From Roseovarius sp. UBA6167 (lineage in GTDB: Bacteria; Pseudomonadota; Alphaproteobacteria; Rhodobacterales; Rhodobacteraceae), in NCBI GenBank assembly GCA_002428225.1, contig DIUD01000076.1:67218-72791 (forward strand): a DNA stretch of 5,574 bases, written 5' to 3'. Under the pieces are notes generated by a model, which was given only the letters and a program-made list of their open reading frames with translations, was not told the DNA's origin and did no database searches. Position 1 is the stretch's first letter. Every line of letters begins with the position of its first letter. A program made the position numbers and the translations under genes. Shown one piece after another: positions 1-5,574 of the stretch.

Positions 1-2396
1 TCTGCTCGGTCAACATGGCGGCGGCGGGGATCTACACGATGGGCGGCGCGTTCTGGGAATTCGGCCAGCCGGACTGGGACCACACAAGGCTCTTGATCCT
101 GTTCGGCGTGGCCGAGGATCACGACAGCAACCCGATCAAGATGGGCATCGGCAAGCTCAAGGCGCGCGGTGCACGCATCATCGGCGTCAACCCGATCCGC
201 ACCGGCTATAACGCCGTGGCCGATGACTGGGTGGGGATCACGCCGGGCACGGACGGGCTTTTCATCCTGTCGCTCATTCACGAACTGATGCAGGCGGGCA
301 AGATCGACCTCGATTACCTCTCCCGCTACACCAACGCGCCGGTGCTGGTGAACAGCGATCCCGCCTCGCCCGATCACGGCCTCTTCCTGCGCGACGCGGA
401 CGGCAAGCCGCTGGTGATCGACCGCGAGACCGGGCAGCCTGCTGCCTTTGACAAACCCGGCGTGCGCCCCGATCTCGCGGCCACATACGAGGCCGGTGGC
501 ATCACGCATCGCCCGGTGATGCACCTCGTGGCCGGGCGCTACCTTGACCCGCAATACGCGCCCGAGGCGGTGGCGGACCGTTGCGGCGTGACCCCAGACA
601 AGATCCGCCGCATCGCCGCCGAGATCGCCCGCGTCGCCTTTGACGAGGCGATCACCCTCGATCACGCGTGGACCGATTTCCGCGGCGAGACGCATCACAC
701 CATGCCGGGCCGCCCGGTCAGCTTTCACGCCATGCGCGGCATCTCGGCCCATTCCAACGGCTTCCAGGCGGCGCGCGCGCTGCACGTCCTGCAAATCCTG
801 CTCGGCACGGTCGAGGTGCCCGGCGGCTTTCGCTTCAAGCCACCCTATCCCAAGCCCGCGAGCGCCCATCCCACGCCGCATTGCCATGCCAGGCCCGACA
901 GCCCGCTCGACGGCCCGCATCTGGGCTTTGTGCGCGGCCCCGAGGATCTCGCGCTCAGGCCCGACGGCAGCCCCGCGCGCATCGACAAGGCGTTCACCTG
1001 GGAAAACCCGATGTCGGTGCACGGGCTGATGCACATGGTCATCTCCAACGCGCACGCGGGCGACCCCTACAGGATCGACACGCTTTTTCTCTACATGGCG
1101 AACATGGCGTGGAACTCGTCGATGAATACGGCCCGCGTGATAAAGATGCTGACCGACCGGGACGAGACCGGCGATTACGTCATCCCTCGCATCATCTGTT
1201 CGGACGCCTACAGCTCCGAGATGGTCGCCTATGCCGACCTGATCCTGCCCGACACCACCTATCTCGAGCGCCACGACTGCATCTCGCTGCTCGATCGCCC
1301 GATATCCGAGGCCGCAGCGGCCGCGGACGCGATCCGCTGGCCGGTGGTGGCGCCGGACCGCCCCGGTCATGCAGGTGTGCGCGGCTTCCAGACGGTGCTG
1401 ATCCAGCTTGCCAACAAGCTGAAACTGCCGGGCTTCACCGATGCGGACGGGACGCCGAAATACACCGATTACGCCGATTACATCGTCAACCATCAGCGCA
1501 AGCCCGGCATCGGCCCGCTCATGGGTTTTCGCGGCGAGGGATCCGATACCGGGCGCGGCGCGCCCAACCCCGCACAGCTAGAGCGCTATATCGAGAATGG
1601 CGGCTTCTTCGTGAGCCACATCCCCGAAGAAGCGCAATATTACAAACCCTGGAACAGGGCCTATCAGGACTGGGCCGTGGGCATGGGCCTTCTTGATGTA
1701 CCCCAGCCCTATATCTTCGACCTCTACGTCGAGCCGATGCGCCGCTTCCAGCTTGCCGCCGAGGGCCACGGCACCCGCCAGCCACCCGAGCACCTGCGCG
1801 CACGGATCAAGGCCACGATGGACCCGCTGCCGATCTGGTATCCGCCCCTCGAGGATGCCGCCATCGACACCGCCGAATACCCGCTTCACGCGCTCACCCA
1901 ACGGCCGATGGCGATGTATCATTCCTGGGGCGCGCAGAACGCCTGGCTGCGCCAGATCCACGGGGAAAACCCGCTCTACCTGCCCACGCGGCTGTGGAAG
2001 GAACACGGGTTCGCCGAGGGCGACTGGGCGCGCGTCACCTCGCCCCATGGCACGATCACCGTGCCGGTGGCGCATATGGCCGCGCTCAACCCCTACACCG
2101 TCTGGACCTGGAACGCCATCGGCAAGCGCAAGGGAACCTGGGCGCTCGCCCCCGACGCGCCCGAGGCCACGCGCGGCTTCCTGCTCAATCACCTCATCCA
2201 CGAGCTTTTGCCGCCCAGGGGCGACGGGCTGCGCTGGTCCAGCTCGGACCCGATCACCGGGCAGGCGGCCTGGTTCGACCTGCGCGTGAAGATCGAAAAG
2301 GCCCCCGCCCCTGCCGAGGCGCAACCGGCCTTCGCCCCGATCGGATCGCCGGTCGGCCGGGGCCCCGATCAGCTCCGCTGGAGGGTTGGCGAATGA
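1..2396 (+). CDS. soeA: Sulfite dehydrogenase catalytic molybdopterin subunit SoeA (5'-partial)
   Basis: Catalytic subunit of a membrane-associated cytoplasmic sulfite dehydrogenase (sulfite to sulfate, electrons to SoeB), of the DMSO-reductase/complex iron-sulfur molybdoenzyme superfamily. The frame is open from base 3 with no start; the ATG at 15 is internal. About 797 residues are visible; family members as I remember them are about 950 or more, so the N-terminal [4Fe-4S] domain lies upstream. The first complete codon is Cys in a CSVNMAAAG context, which by analogy with the NapA C-M-A-S-A segment is probably the Mo ligand. Numbered from the ATG at 15, the body holds typical family stretches such as FGVAEDHDSNPIK and MANMAWNSSMNT, a DLILPDTTYLERHD segment, and a C-terminal pterin-binding beta-barrel domain from about residue 622 (YPLHALTQRPM). 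The order with soeB and soeC supports the call. Related polysulfide or thiosulfate reductases are the main alternative, but the sequence looks like the sulfite enzyme. Confidence 0.87.
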   Translation, partial: CSVNMAAAGIYTMGGAFWEFGQPDWDHTRLLILFGVAEDHDSNPIKMGIGKLKARGARIIGVNPIRTGYNAVADDWVGITPGTDGLFILSLIHELMQAGKIDLDYLSRYTNAPVLVNSDPASPDHGLFLRDADGKPLVIDRETGQPAAFDKPGVRPDLAATYEAGGITHRPVMHLVAGRYLDPQYAPEAVADRCGVTPDKIRRIAAEIARVAFDEAITLDHAWTDFRGETHHTMPGRPVSFHAMRGISAHSNGFQAARALHVLQILLGTVEVPGGFRFKPPYPKPASAHPTPHCHARPDSPLDGPHLGFVRGPEDLALRPDGSPARIDKAFTWENPMSVHGLMHMVISNAHAGDPYRIDTLFLYMANMAWNSSMNTARVIKMLTDRDETGDYVIPRIICSDAYSSEMVAYADLILPDTTYLERHDCISLLDRPISEAAAAADAIRWPVVAPDRPGHAGVRGFQTVLIQLANKLKLPGFTDADGTPKYTDYADYIVNHQRKPGIGPLMGFRGEGSDTGRGAPNPAQLERYIENGGFFVSHIPEEAQYYKPWNRAYQDWAVGMGLLDVPQPYIFDLYVEPMRRFQLAAEGHGTRQPPEHLRARIKATMDPLPIWYPPLEDAAIDTAEYPLHALTQRPMAMYHSWGAQNAWLRQIHGENPLYLPTRLWKEHGFAEGDWARVTSPHGTITVPVAHMAALNPYTVWTWNAIGKRKGTWALAPDAPEATRGFLLNHLIHELLPPRGDGLRWSSSDPITGQAAWFDLRVKIEKAPAPAEAQPAFAPIGSPVGRGPDQLRWRVGE
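2380..2385 (+). promoter_or_regulatory. Strong ribosome binding site before the soeA-soeB small ORF
   Basis: GGAGGG lies 7 bases before the ATG at 2393, inside the last codons of soeA. It is among the best Shine-Dalgarno matches in the window. There is no other well-spaced start for it: the TTG at 2386 abuts it directly. This makes the small ORF's start at 2393 the natural reading. Confidence 0.6.
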
Positions 2397-2518
2397 GCCT
2401 GCTTCATCTTGCCGCAAATATCCCGGTGTCGCCATTGTCGCGCCATTGGTCCGAGAGACAATGGCGACGGGCAGCGCCCCGGTCCCGCGGCCTCAACACG
2501 CGCGAGGGTCGAGCATGA
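2393..2518 (+). CDS. Small ORF of 41 residues bridging soeA and soeB, unknown function
   Basis: I do not recognise this protein. It begins MSLLHLAANIPV and becomes arginine-rich, with RQWRRAAPRSR in the middle and a GRA end; it has no cysteine, no clear membrane segment and no metal motif. Support comes from architecture. Its ATG overlaps the soeA stop in an ATGA, its TGA overlaps the soeB ATG in a second ATGA, and GGAGGG stands 7 bases upstream. It fills exactly what would otherwise be a 118-base gap in a close-packed operon, and its last codons carry the soeB ribosome binding site. Two roles are possible: a basic small accessory protein of the Soe complex, or a leader-like ORF whose translation keeps SoeA and SoeB synthesis coupled. 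Against it are the short length and the fact that part of it forms a perfect inverted repeat, which constrains the codons. Real translation is inferred, not shown. Confidence 0.5.
   Translation: MSLLHLAANIPVSPLSRHWSERQWRRAAPRSRGLNTREGRA
2428..2468 (+). repeat. Perfect 12-bp inverted repeat (potential mRNA hairpin) between soeA and soeB
   Basis: Left arm GTCGCCATTGTC at 2428-2439 and right arm GACAATGGCGAC at 2457-2468 are exact reverse complements separated by 17 bases. A bulged extension of three C-G pairs (2422-2424 with 2469-2471) is possible. The core CGCCATTG occurs again in direct orientation at 2441-2448, so an alternative 8-bp stem (2441-2448 with 2459-2466, 10-base loop) competes with the main one. 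The element lies wholly inside the small ORF and ends 46 bases before the soeB start. There is no T-run after it, so it is not a standard terminator. It could be an mRNA processing or stability stem, a translation-rate element, or a DNA operator. Confidence 0.65.
2504..2508 (+). promoter_or_regulatory. soeB ribosome binding site
   Basis: GAGGG is followed by 6 bases and then the ATG at 2515. This decides the soeB start in favour of 2515 over the in-frame upstream candidates TTG 2386 and ATG 2461, neither of which has a properly spaced site. The site is embedded in the end of the small ORF, which suggests translational coupling. Confidence 0.65.
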
Positions 2519-3261
2519 CAACCCTTCCCGGCACCACCACCCGCAAGCTCGGCCTTGTCATCGACCTCGATACCTGCGTCGGCTGTCACGCCTGCGTGAT
2601 CGCCTGCAAGGGCTGGAACACCGAGAATTACGGCGCCCCGCTCAGCGATCAGGACCCCTATGGCGCCGCCCCCTCGGGCACTTTCCTCAACCGCGTCCAC
2701 AGCTACGAGGTGCAGCCCGCCCAAGGTGCCGCGCAGCTTGTGCATTTCCCAAAATCCTGCCTGCATTGCGAGGACGCGCCCTGCGTCACCGTCTGCCCCA
2801 CCGGCGCCAGCTACAAGCGGATCGAGGACGGCATCGTTCTGGTCAACGAGAGCGATTGCATCGGCTGCGGCCTGTGCGCCTGGGCCTGCCCCTACGGCGC
2901 GCGCGAGATGGATCAGGCCGAAGGGGTGATGAAGAAATGCACGCTTTGCGTCGATCGGATCTATAACGAGAACCTGCCCGAGGTGGACCGGGTGCCCGCC
3001 TGTGTGCGCACCTGCCCGGCGGGTGCGCGGCATTTCGGCGATCTGGGCGACCCCGAGAGCGAGGTAAGCCGCCTTGTGGCCGAGCGCGGCGGCATGGATC
3101 TCATGCCCGAACAGGGCACCCGCCCGGTGAACAAATACCTGCCGCCGCGCCCGCGCGACCGGCTCGACGAGGTGGACGTGCTCGCCCCCCTGCTCGCCCC
3201 CGTGGCGGAGGACGCCAAGGGCTTTCTCGGCTGGCTCGACCGCGCATTGGAAAGGCTCTGA
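2515..3261 (+). CDS. soeB: Sulfite dehydrogenase iron-sulfur subunit SoeB (four [4Fe-4S])
   Basis: Electron-transfer subunit of DmsB type, 248 residues, carrying electrons from SoeA to the membrane anchor. Sixteen cysteines fall in four groups: C21-C24-C27-C31, C82-C85-C90-C94, C115-C118-C121-C125 and C142-C145-C163-C167. Several groups end in the ferredoxin Cys-Pro. This fits four [4Fe-4S] clusters with no ligand missing. The N-terminus (MTTLPGTTTRKLGLVIDLDT) has no signal peptide or twin-arginine motif, which fits the cytoplasmic location of the Soe complex and argues against a periplasmic polysulfide or DMSO reductase. The start at 2515 is chosen because it has a GAGGG site at 6 bases and because the first cluster then begins near residue 21, as usual. 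The frame is open further upstream, back past the end of soeA, but that extension reads as low-similarity filler. soeC follows after one base. Confidence 0.92.
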   Translation: MTTLPGTTTRKLGLVIDLDTCVGCHACVIACKGWNTENYGAPLSDQDPYGAAPSGTFLNRVHSYEVQPAQGAAQLVHFPKSCLHCEDAPCVTVCPTGASYKRIEDGIVLVNESDCIGCGLCAWACPYGAREMDQAEGVMKKCTLCVDRIYNENLPEVDRVPACVRTCPAGARHFGDLGDPESEVSRLVAERGGMDLMPEQGTRPVNKYLPPRPRDRLDEVDVLAPLLAPVAEDAKGFLGWLDRALERL

Positions 3262-3262
3262 C

Positions 3263-4135
3263 ATGCATCCAGCCCCCTCCGTCATCGTCTTCACCACGCT
3301 GTCGGGCGCGGGGTTCGGCCTGCTCTTCTGGCTGGGCCTCGGCCTGCCGGCCGTCAGCGGTTGGGTGGCCTTCGCCTTTTTCGCCATCGCCTTCGCGCTC
3401 GCCGCGGGCGGCCTCATGGCCTCGACCTTCCATCTCGGCCATCCGGAACGCGCGTGGAAGGCGTTCAGCCAGTGGCGGTCAAGCTGGCTGTCGCGCGAAG
3501 GGGTCTGCGCGGTGGCGGCGCTTCTCAGCATGGGGGCCTATGGCGCGGGGCTGGTGTTTTTCGACACGCGGCTTGCCCCGCTCGGCTGGCTCGGGGCAGT
3601 GCTCTGCCTCGGCACCGTCTTCACCACCTCGATGATCTATGCGCAGTTGCGCACCGTGCCGCGCTGGCAGAGCCCGCTCACCCCGGCCCTCTTCATCACC
3701 ATCGCGCTCGGTGGCGGGGCGTTGCTGGCGGGGCAGGTCACGGCGGCGATGGCGCTATTGGCGCTGGCGGGGCTGGTGCAATTGCTCTGGTGGTGGCGCG
3801 GCGACCGTGCGCTGGCCGAGAGCGGCACCGATATCGCAAGCGCGACCGGGCTGGGAGGTATCGGCGCGGTGCGCAGCTTTGCGCCGCCGCATACCGGCAC
3901 GAACTACCTTCTGCGCGAGTTGGTCCACGAGGTCGGGCGCAAGCATGCCGCGCGCCTGCGGGTGATCGCGCTGGTGCTCGGTTTTGTCCTGCCCGTGGGG
4001 CTGCTTGCCCTGCCTTTCGGCCATGGGATCGCTGCCCTTGCGGTGCTGAGCCACCTTGCGGGCATCGCCGCCTCGCGCTGGCTGTTCTTCGCCGAGGCCG
4101 AGCATGTGGTGGGGTTCTACTACGGCAAGCGGTGA
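3263..4135 (+). CDS. soeC: Sulfite dehydrogenase membrane anchor SoeC (DmsC family)
   Basis: Integral membrane subunit, 290 residues, that anchors SoeAB and passes electrons to the quinone pool. Hydrophobic segments can be read at about residues 7-28, 33-55, 81-100, 107-127, 139-157, 159-178, 232-251 and 255-275, giving the eight helices expected for DmsC. The loop after helix 2 carries the family motif HLGHPERAWKAFSQWRSSWL (57-76), followed by SREG. The C-terminus RWLFFAEAEHVVGFYYGKR (272-290) is also typical of the family. A polar loop of about 50 residues (179-231) separates helices 6 and 7. The ATG lies one base after the soeB stop with GGAAAGG at 3249-3255, so the two genes are co-transcribed and probably coupled. 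It is the last gene of the operon and ends facing a convergent gene only 10 bases away. Confidence 0.9.
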   Translation: MHPAPSVIVFTTLSGAGFGLLFWLGLGLPAVSGWVAFAFFAIAFALAAGGLMASTFHLGHPERAWKAFSQWRSSWLSREGVCAVAALLSMGAYGAGLVFFDTRLAPLGWLGAVLCLGTVFTTSMIYAQLRTVPRWQSPLTPALFITIALGGGALLAGQVTAAMALLALAGLVQLLWWWRGDRALAESGTDIASATGLGGIGAVRSFAPPHTGTNYLLRELVHEVGRKHAARLRVIALVLGFVLPVGLLALPFGHGIAALAVLSHLAGIAASRWLFFAEAEHVVGFYYGKR

Positions 4136-4160
4136 GGGCAGGCGCTCAGAGCCTGCCCTC
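4134..4160. terminator. Candidate bidirectional hairpin terminator across two convergent stops
   Basis: GAGGGCAGGC (4134-4143) and GCCTGCCCTC (4151-4160) form a perfect 10-bp stem with a 7-base loop. The left arm starts inside the soeC TGA; the right arm codes for the last residues of the convergent DUF1523 gene, whose stop lies in the loop. The stem is GC-rich and symmetric, so it would form in both transcripts. Neither strand has a T-run after it, so termination here would need Rho or would be weak; protection of 3' ends is an alternative. Placement between tail-to-tail genes is the main support. Confidence 0.6.
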
Positions 4161-4724
4161 GGCCCACTCGTCGGTGTCGGGTTTTCGCCGCTTGGCCCAG
4201 AACCGGCGCCAGCGCACCCGGATCGCCCACCAGAGCGCGCCGAGGGCCGTCAGCAGGATGATATTGAACCACGGGATGATCCGCGTATCCGGCCCCTCGA
4301 CCTCCCACAGGGCGACGGCATTGGGATAGATCGACAGGAACTCGTTGCGCCAGCCGTAATGGCGGATCGCCACCCATTGCGCGGTCTCGTCCGTGCGCCG
4401 CGATGTGAAATCGGCGGCAAGCGCCTGCAAATTCGAGGTGTTGAACTTGAAATAGGGCGGCCAGCCCCAGCCTGTATCTTCATTGCGATACTCCATCGTG
4501 CGGCCATTTTCATAAACGGCATTGATGAAGAACACATCGCGCGAGGTGGAATTTGCCATCCCCACCTCTGACCTACTCCAGAAAATGGAATTCTCGCCGA
4601 TGTCGACCCGGCGGTTTTCGGTTCCGACAACGCGAACGATGTCCGTTTGCGGCAAGGTGTAGTGCAGAAAAGAAAAAATCAGTGCCGCCACGGTCAGAAA
4701 GAAGCCCCATTTCACGTAGCGCAT
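4146..4724 (-). CDS. DUF1523 family membrane-anchored protein
   Basis: Protein of 192 residues resembling the alphaproteobacterial DUF1523 family as I remember it; the function of that family is unknown to me. An N-terminal hydrophobic helix (about 5-22) is followed by an extramembrane domain and a second helix (about 149-168), then a basic tail (RVRWRRFWAKRR, 169-180). The conserved-looking core includes IGENSIFW (42-49), YRNEDTGWGWPPYFKF (79-94) and IRHYGWRNEFLSIYPNAV (120-137), rich in aromatics. Two ATGs are adjacent (4727 and 4724). The second is preferred because GAGG lies 5 bases before it but only 2 before the first; using the first would add one Met. That GAGG overlaps the TGA of the upstream gene, so translation is likely coupled. 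The gene ends tail-to-tail with soeC. No cysteines or enzyme motifs are seen, and nothing ties it to sulfite oxidation. Confidence 0.8.
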   Translation of the reverse strand: MRYVKWGFFLTVAALIFSFLHYTLPQTDIVRVVGTENRRVDIGENSIFWSRSEVGMANSTSRDVFFINAVYENGRTMEYRNEDTGWGWPPYFKFNTSNLQALAADFTSRRTDETAQWVAIRHYGWRNEFLSIYPNAVALWEVEGPDTRIIPWFNIILLTALGALWWAIRVRWRRFWAKRRKPDTDEWAEGRL

Positions 4725-4731
4725 CATCGCC

Positions 4732-5001
4732 TCACTGGAAATTAAGAATGTAAAGTGTCACCGCAACGGCGGCTGTCGGGATAATGTAGATGAGCCAGAG
4801 CAGGTTCTTCTTCAAGCTCTTGTCATAGCGGGCCATGCCTTCGTCAATATAGGCAGTGCGGTCTCCGTCGATGCCACCTGCATCGAACCTTTTTTCCAGC
4901 CGTTCACGCTGCACCGATCGCAGATAGACCTTCATGATGAAATATACAATCGTCAGCCCGACATAGCCGACAACGGCAAGTCTGATCCACCCCAAGATCA
5001 T
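4732..5001 (-). CDS. Small two-helix membrane protein, unknown function
   Basis: Protein of 89 residues with a hydrophobic N-terminal helix (about 3-26), a charged middle (QRERLEKRFD, 31-40, then YIDEGMARYDKSLKK, 51-65) and a C-terminal helix (about 67-87) ending LYILNFQ. This gives a hairpin topology with a polar loop of about 40 residues. I recall similar uncharacterised proteins next to DUF1523 genes in the Rhodobacterales, but cannot name a function. The start at 5001 is chosen because it forms an ATGA overlap with the upstream stop and has GGGAG (plus-strand 5009-5013) at 7 bases. An upstream in-frame ATG at 5028 would add nine residues before the hydrophobic helix. Its stop is part of the ribosome binding site of the DUF1523 gene, so the two products may be made in fixed ratio and could interact in the membrane; that is inference. 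Confidence 0.75.
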   Translation of the reverse strand: MILGWIRLAVVGYVGLTIVYFIMKVYLRSVQRERLEKRFDAGGIDGDRTAYIDEGMARYDKSLKKNLLWLIYIIPTAAVAVTLYILNFQ

Positions 5002-5549
5002 GGCCTTGCTCCCGCGGCACGTCCCCATGGGCCGATCATCGGGCCGAAGTCTCGCGCGGGCCGTGTGTCGGGGCGGTTGCCGTCATCCATTCCGGGTTCG
5101 GGCCCAAACAGTGCGGTGCGTGCGCCTTGCTTGTCCACCACATATTCGCGTTCGAGGAAATCCGCCACATATTGCCGCTTGCGGTCGGACCATCGGGCGT
5201 ATTGGGCAAAGAACAACTCCTTATGAACAATATACATCTGGCGCACATCCATTGGCGCCAGTTCTGAAAGCAGCATGTTGATCAAATCGCGGTCTTTGTG
5301 CGCCCGCGCCCTCAGGGTGTAGAAATAGGCCGGGTGTTCGCTGGTGATGCGCGGCCATGTCCCTTCGGACTCAATCCAGCGCAAAAGGGCGGCAAGGCCC
5401 TGAAACTCCTCCGGCAGACCCGTGCCAAGACGGTGGGCAATCTGGCGCAGTTCGGTGCGCCGGGCGTCTCCGATGTCAATTCCGAGGGCGTCGGCTGCCT
5501 CGACCAGAATGAAATCCATCTTTTGTCGGATCACGGCGGCGGCGTTCAT
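4998..5549 (-). CDS. Hypothetical soluble helical protein, first visible gene of the minus-strand cluster
   Basis: I do not recognise this family. From the ATG at 5549 it has 183 residues, with no signal peptide, membrane helix or cysteine. Residues 1-140 read as amphipathic helices with repeated aromatic and charged residues (LLRWIESEGTW 55-65, FFAQYARWSDRKRQYVADF 113-131). The last 40 residues are rich in Gly, Pro, Asp and Arg and probably disordered. Its stop overlaps the start of the small membrane protein gene in an ATGA, so it belongs to the same transcript. The start is uncertain: only a weak AGGTG precedes the ATG, GTG codons lie in frame at 5558 and 5564, and the frame stays open to the window edge, so the true gene may begin outside. 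Third-position G/C bias looks weaker than in the soe genes. Confidence 0.65.
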   Translation of the reverse strand: MNAAAVIRQKMDFILVEAADALGIDIGDARRTELRQIAHRLGTGLPEEFQGLAALLRWIESEGTWPRITSEHPAYFYTLRARAHKDRDLINMLLSELAPMDVRQMYIVHKELFFAQYARWSDRKRQYVADFLEREYVVDKQGARTALFGPEPGMDDGNRPDTRPARDFGPMIGPWGRAAGARP

Positions 5550-5574
5550 GCCGCGCACCTGCACGATGGGTTCA

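Noticed and set aside
1465..1482. Tandem 9-base near-repeat CCGATTACG/CCGATTACA
   Set aside because: Lies inside soeA and encodes TDYADY; only two units, most likely coding coincidence.
668..1696. Plus-strand open frame of 342 codons in another frame of soeA
   Set aside because: Arg/Ala/His-rich product typical of out-of-frame high-GC reading; soeA is intact through this stretch.
1578..2435. Minus-strand open frame of 285 codons antisense to the soeA 3' half
   Set aside because: Mirror of the codon bias of soeA; the sense frame has clear family motifs throughout.
2386..2514. 43-residue N-terminal extension of soeB from TTG 2386, or a 25-codon-shorter version from ATG 2461
   Set aside because: The TTG abuts the GGAGGG and the ATG 2461 lacks a well-spaced site; the start at 2515 has GAGGG at 6 bases and gives the usual distance to the first cluster.
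2404..3531. Long minus-strand open frame (375 codons) antisense to soeB and the start of soeC
   Set aside because: High-GC shadow frame: soeB opposite carries 16 ordered cluster cysteines, and the antisense product has no recognisable motif.
3361..4329. Plus-strand frame running through soeC into the convergent region
   Set aside because: Out-of-frame Arg/Ala/Gly-rich reading of soeC with no membrane segments.
4056..4571. Plus-strand frame opposite the DUF1523 gene
   Set aside because: The minus-strand frame has two membrane helices, conserved aromatic motifs and coupled start signals; this one has none.
5033..5043. Short palindrome CCGATCATCGG near the end of the 183-residue gene
   Set aside because: Only 5-bp arms, inside coding sequence, no supporting context for an operator.

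Overview
The window looks like chromosomal DNA from a high-GC alphaproteobacterium, most likely of the Roseobacter/Rhodobacteraceae group. The evidence is the strong G/C third-position bias in the plus-strand genes, a soeABC-type sulfite dehydrogenase locus, and a neighbouring DUF1523 protein of a kind I associate with that group. No searches were run; assignments rest on motif reading and remembered family features.

Plus strand, 1-4135: a molybdenum iron-sulfur oxidoreductase operon in the order catalytic subunit (soeA, N-terminus cut by the window edge), a previously unremarked 41-residue small ORF, the four-cluster ferredoxin subunit (soeB) and the DmsC-type membrane anchor (soeC). Together the three large subunits would oxidise sulfite to sulfate on the cytoplasmic face and pass electrons through SoeB clusters to SoeC and the quinone pool. 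Sulfite of this kind arises from taurine, other sulfonates or inorganic sulfur oxidation. The visible start of soeA falls at what is probably the molybdenum-ligand cysteine.

The most interesting point is the soeA-soeB junction. What would be a 118-base gap in a tightly packed operon is filled exactly by a small ORF (2393-2518). Its ATG overlaps the soeA stop as ATGA, its TGA overlaps the soeB start as ATGA, and it has a strong GGAGGG ribosome binding site at 7-base spacing. Inside it is a perfect 12-bp inverted repeat with a third copy of the core that allows an alternative hairpin.

Minus strand, 4146-5574: a convergent, tightly coupled three-gene cluster, reading right to left: an unrecognised soluble protein of about 183 residues, an 89-residue two-helix membrane protein, and a DUF1523 membrane-anchored protein. 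The junctions are a 4-base ATGA overlap and a stop codon that is part of the next ribosome binding site. The promoter lies outside the window. A perfect 10-bp hairpin sits across the two convergent stop codons. I see no RNA genes, mobile elements, CRISPR arrays or origins. No stretch over 300 bases lacks a gene.
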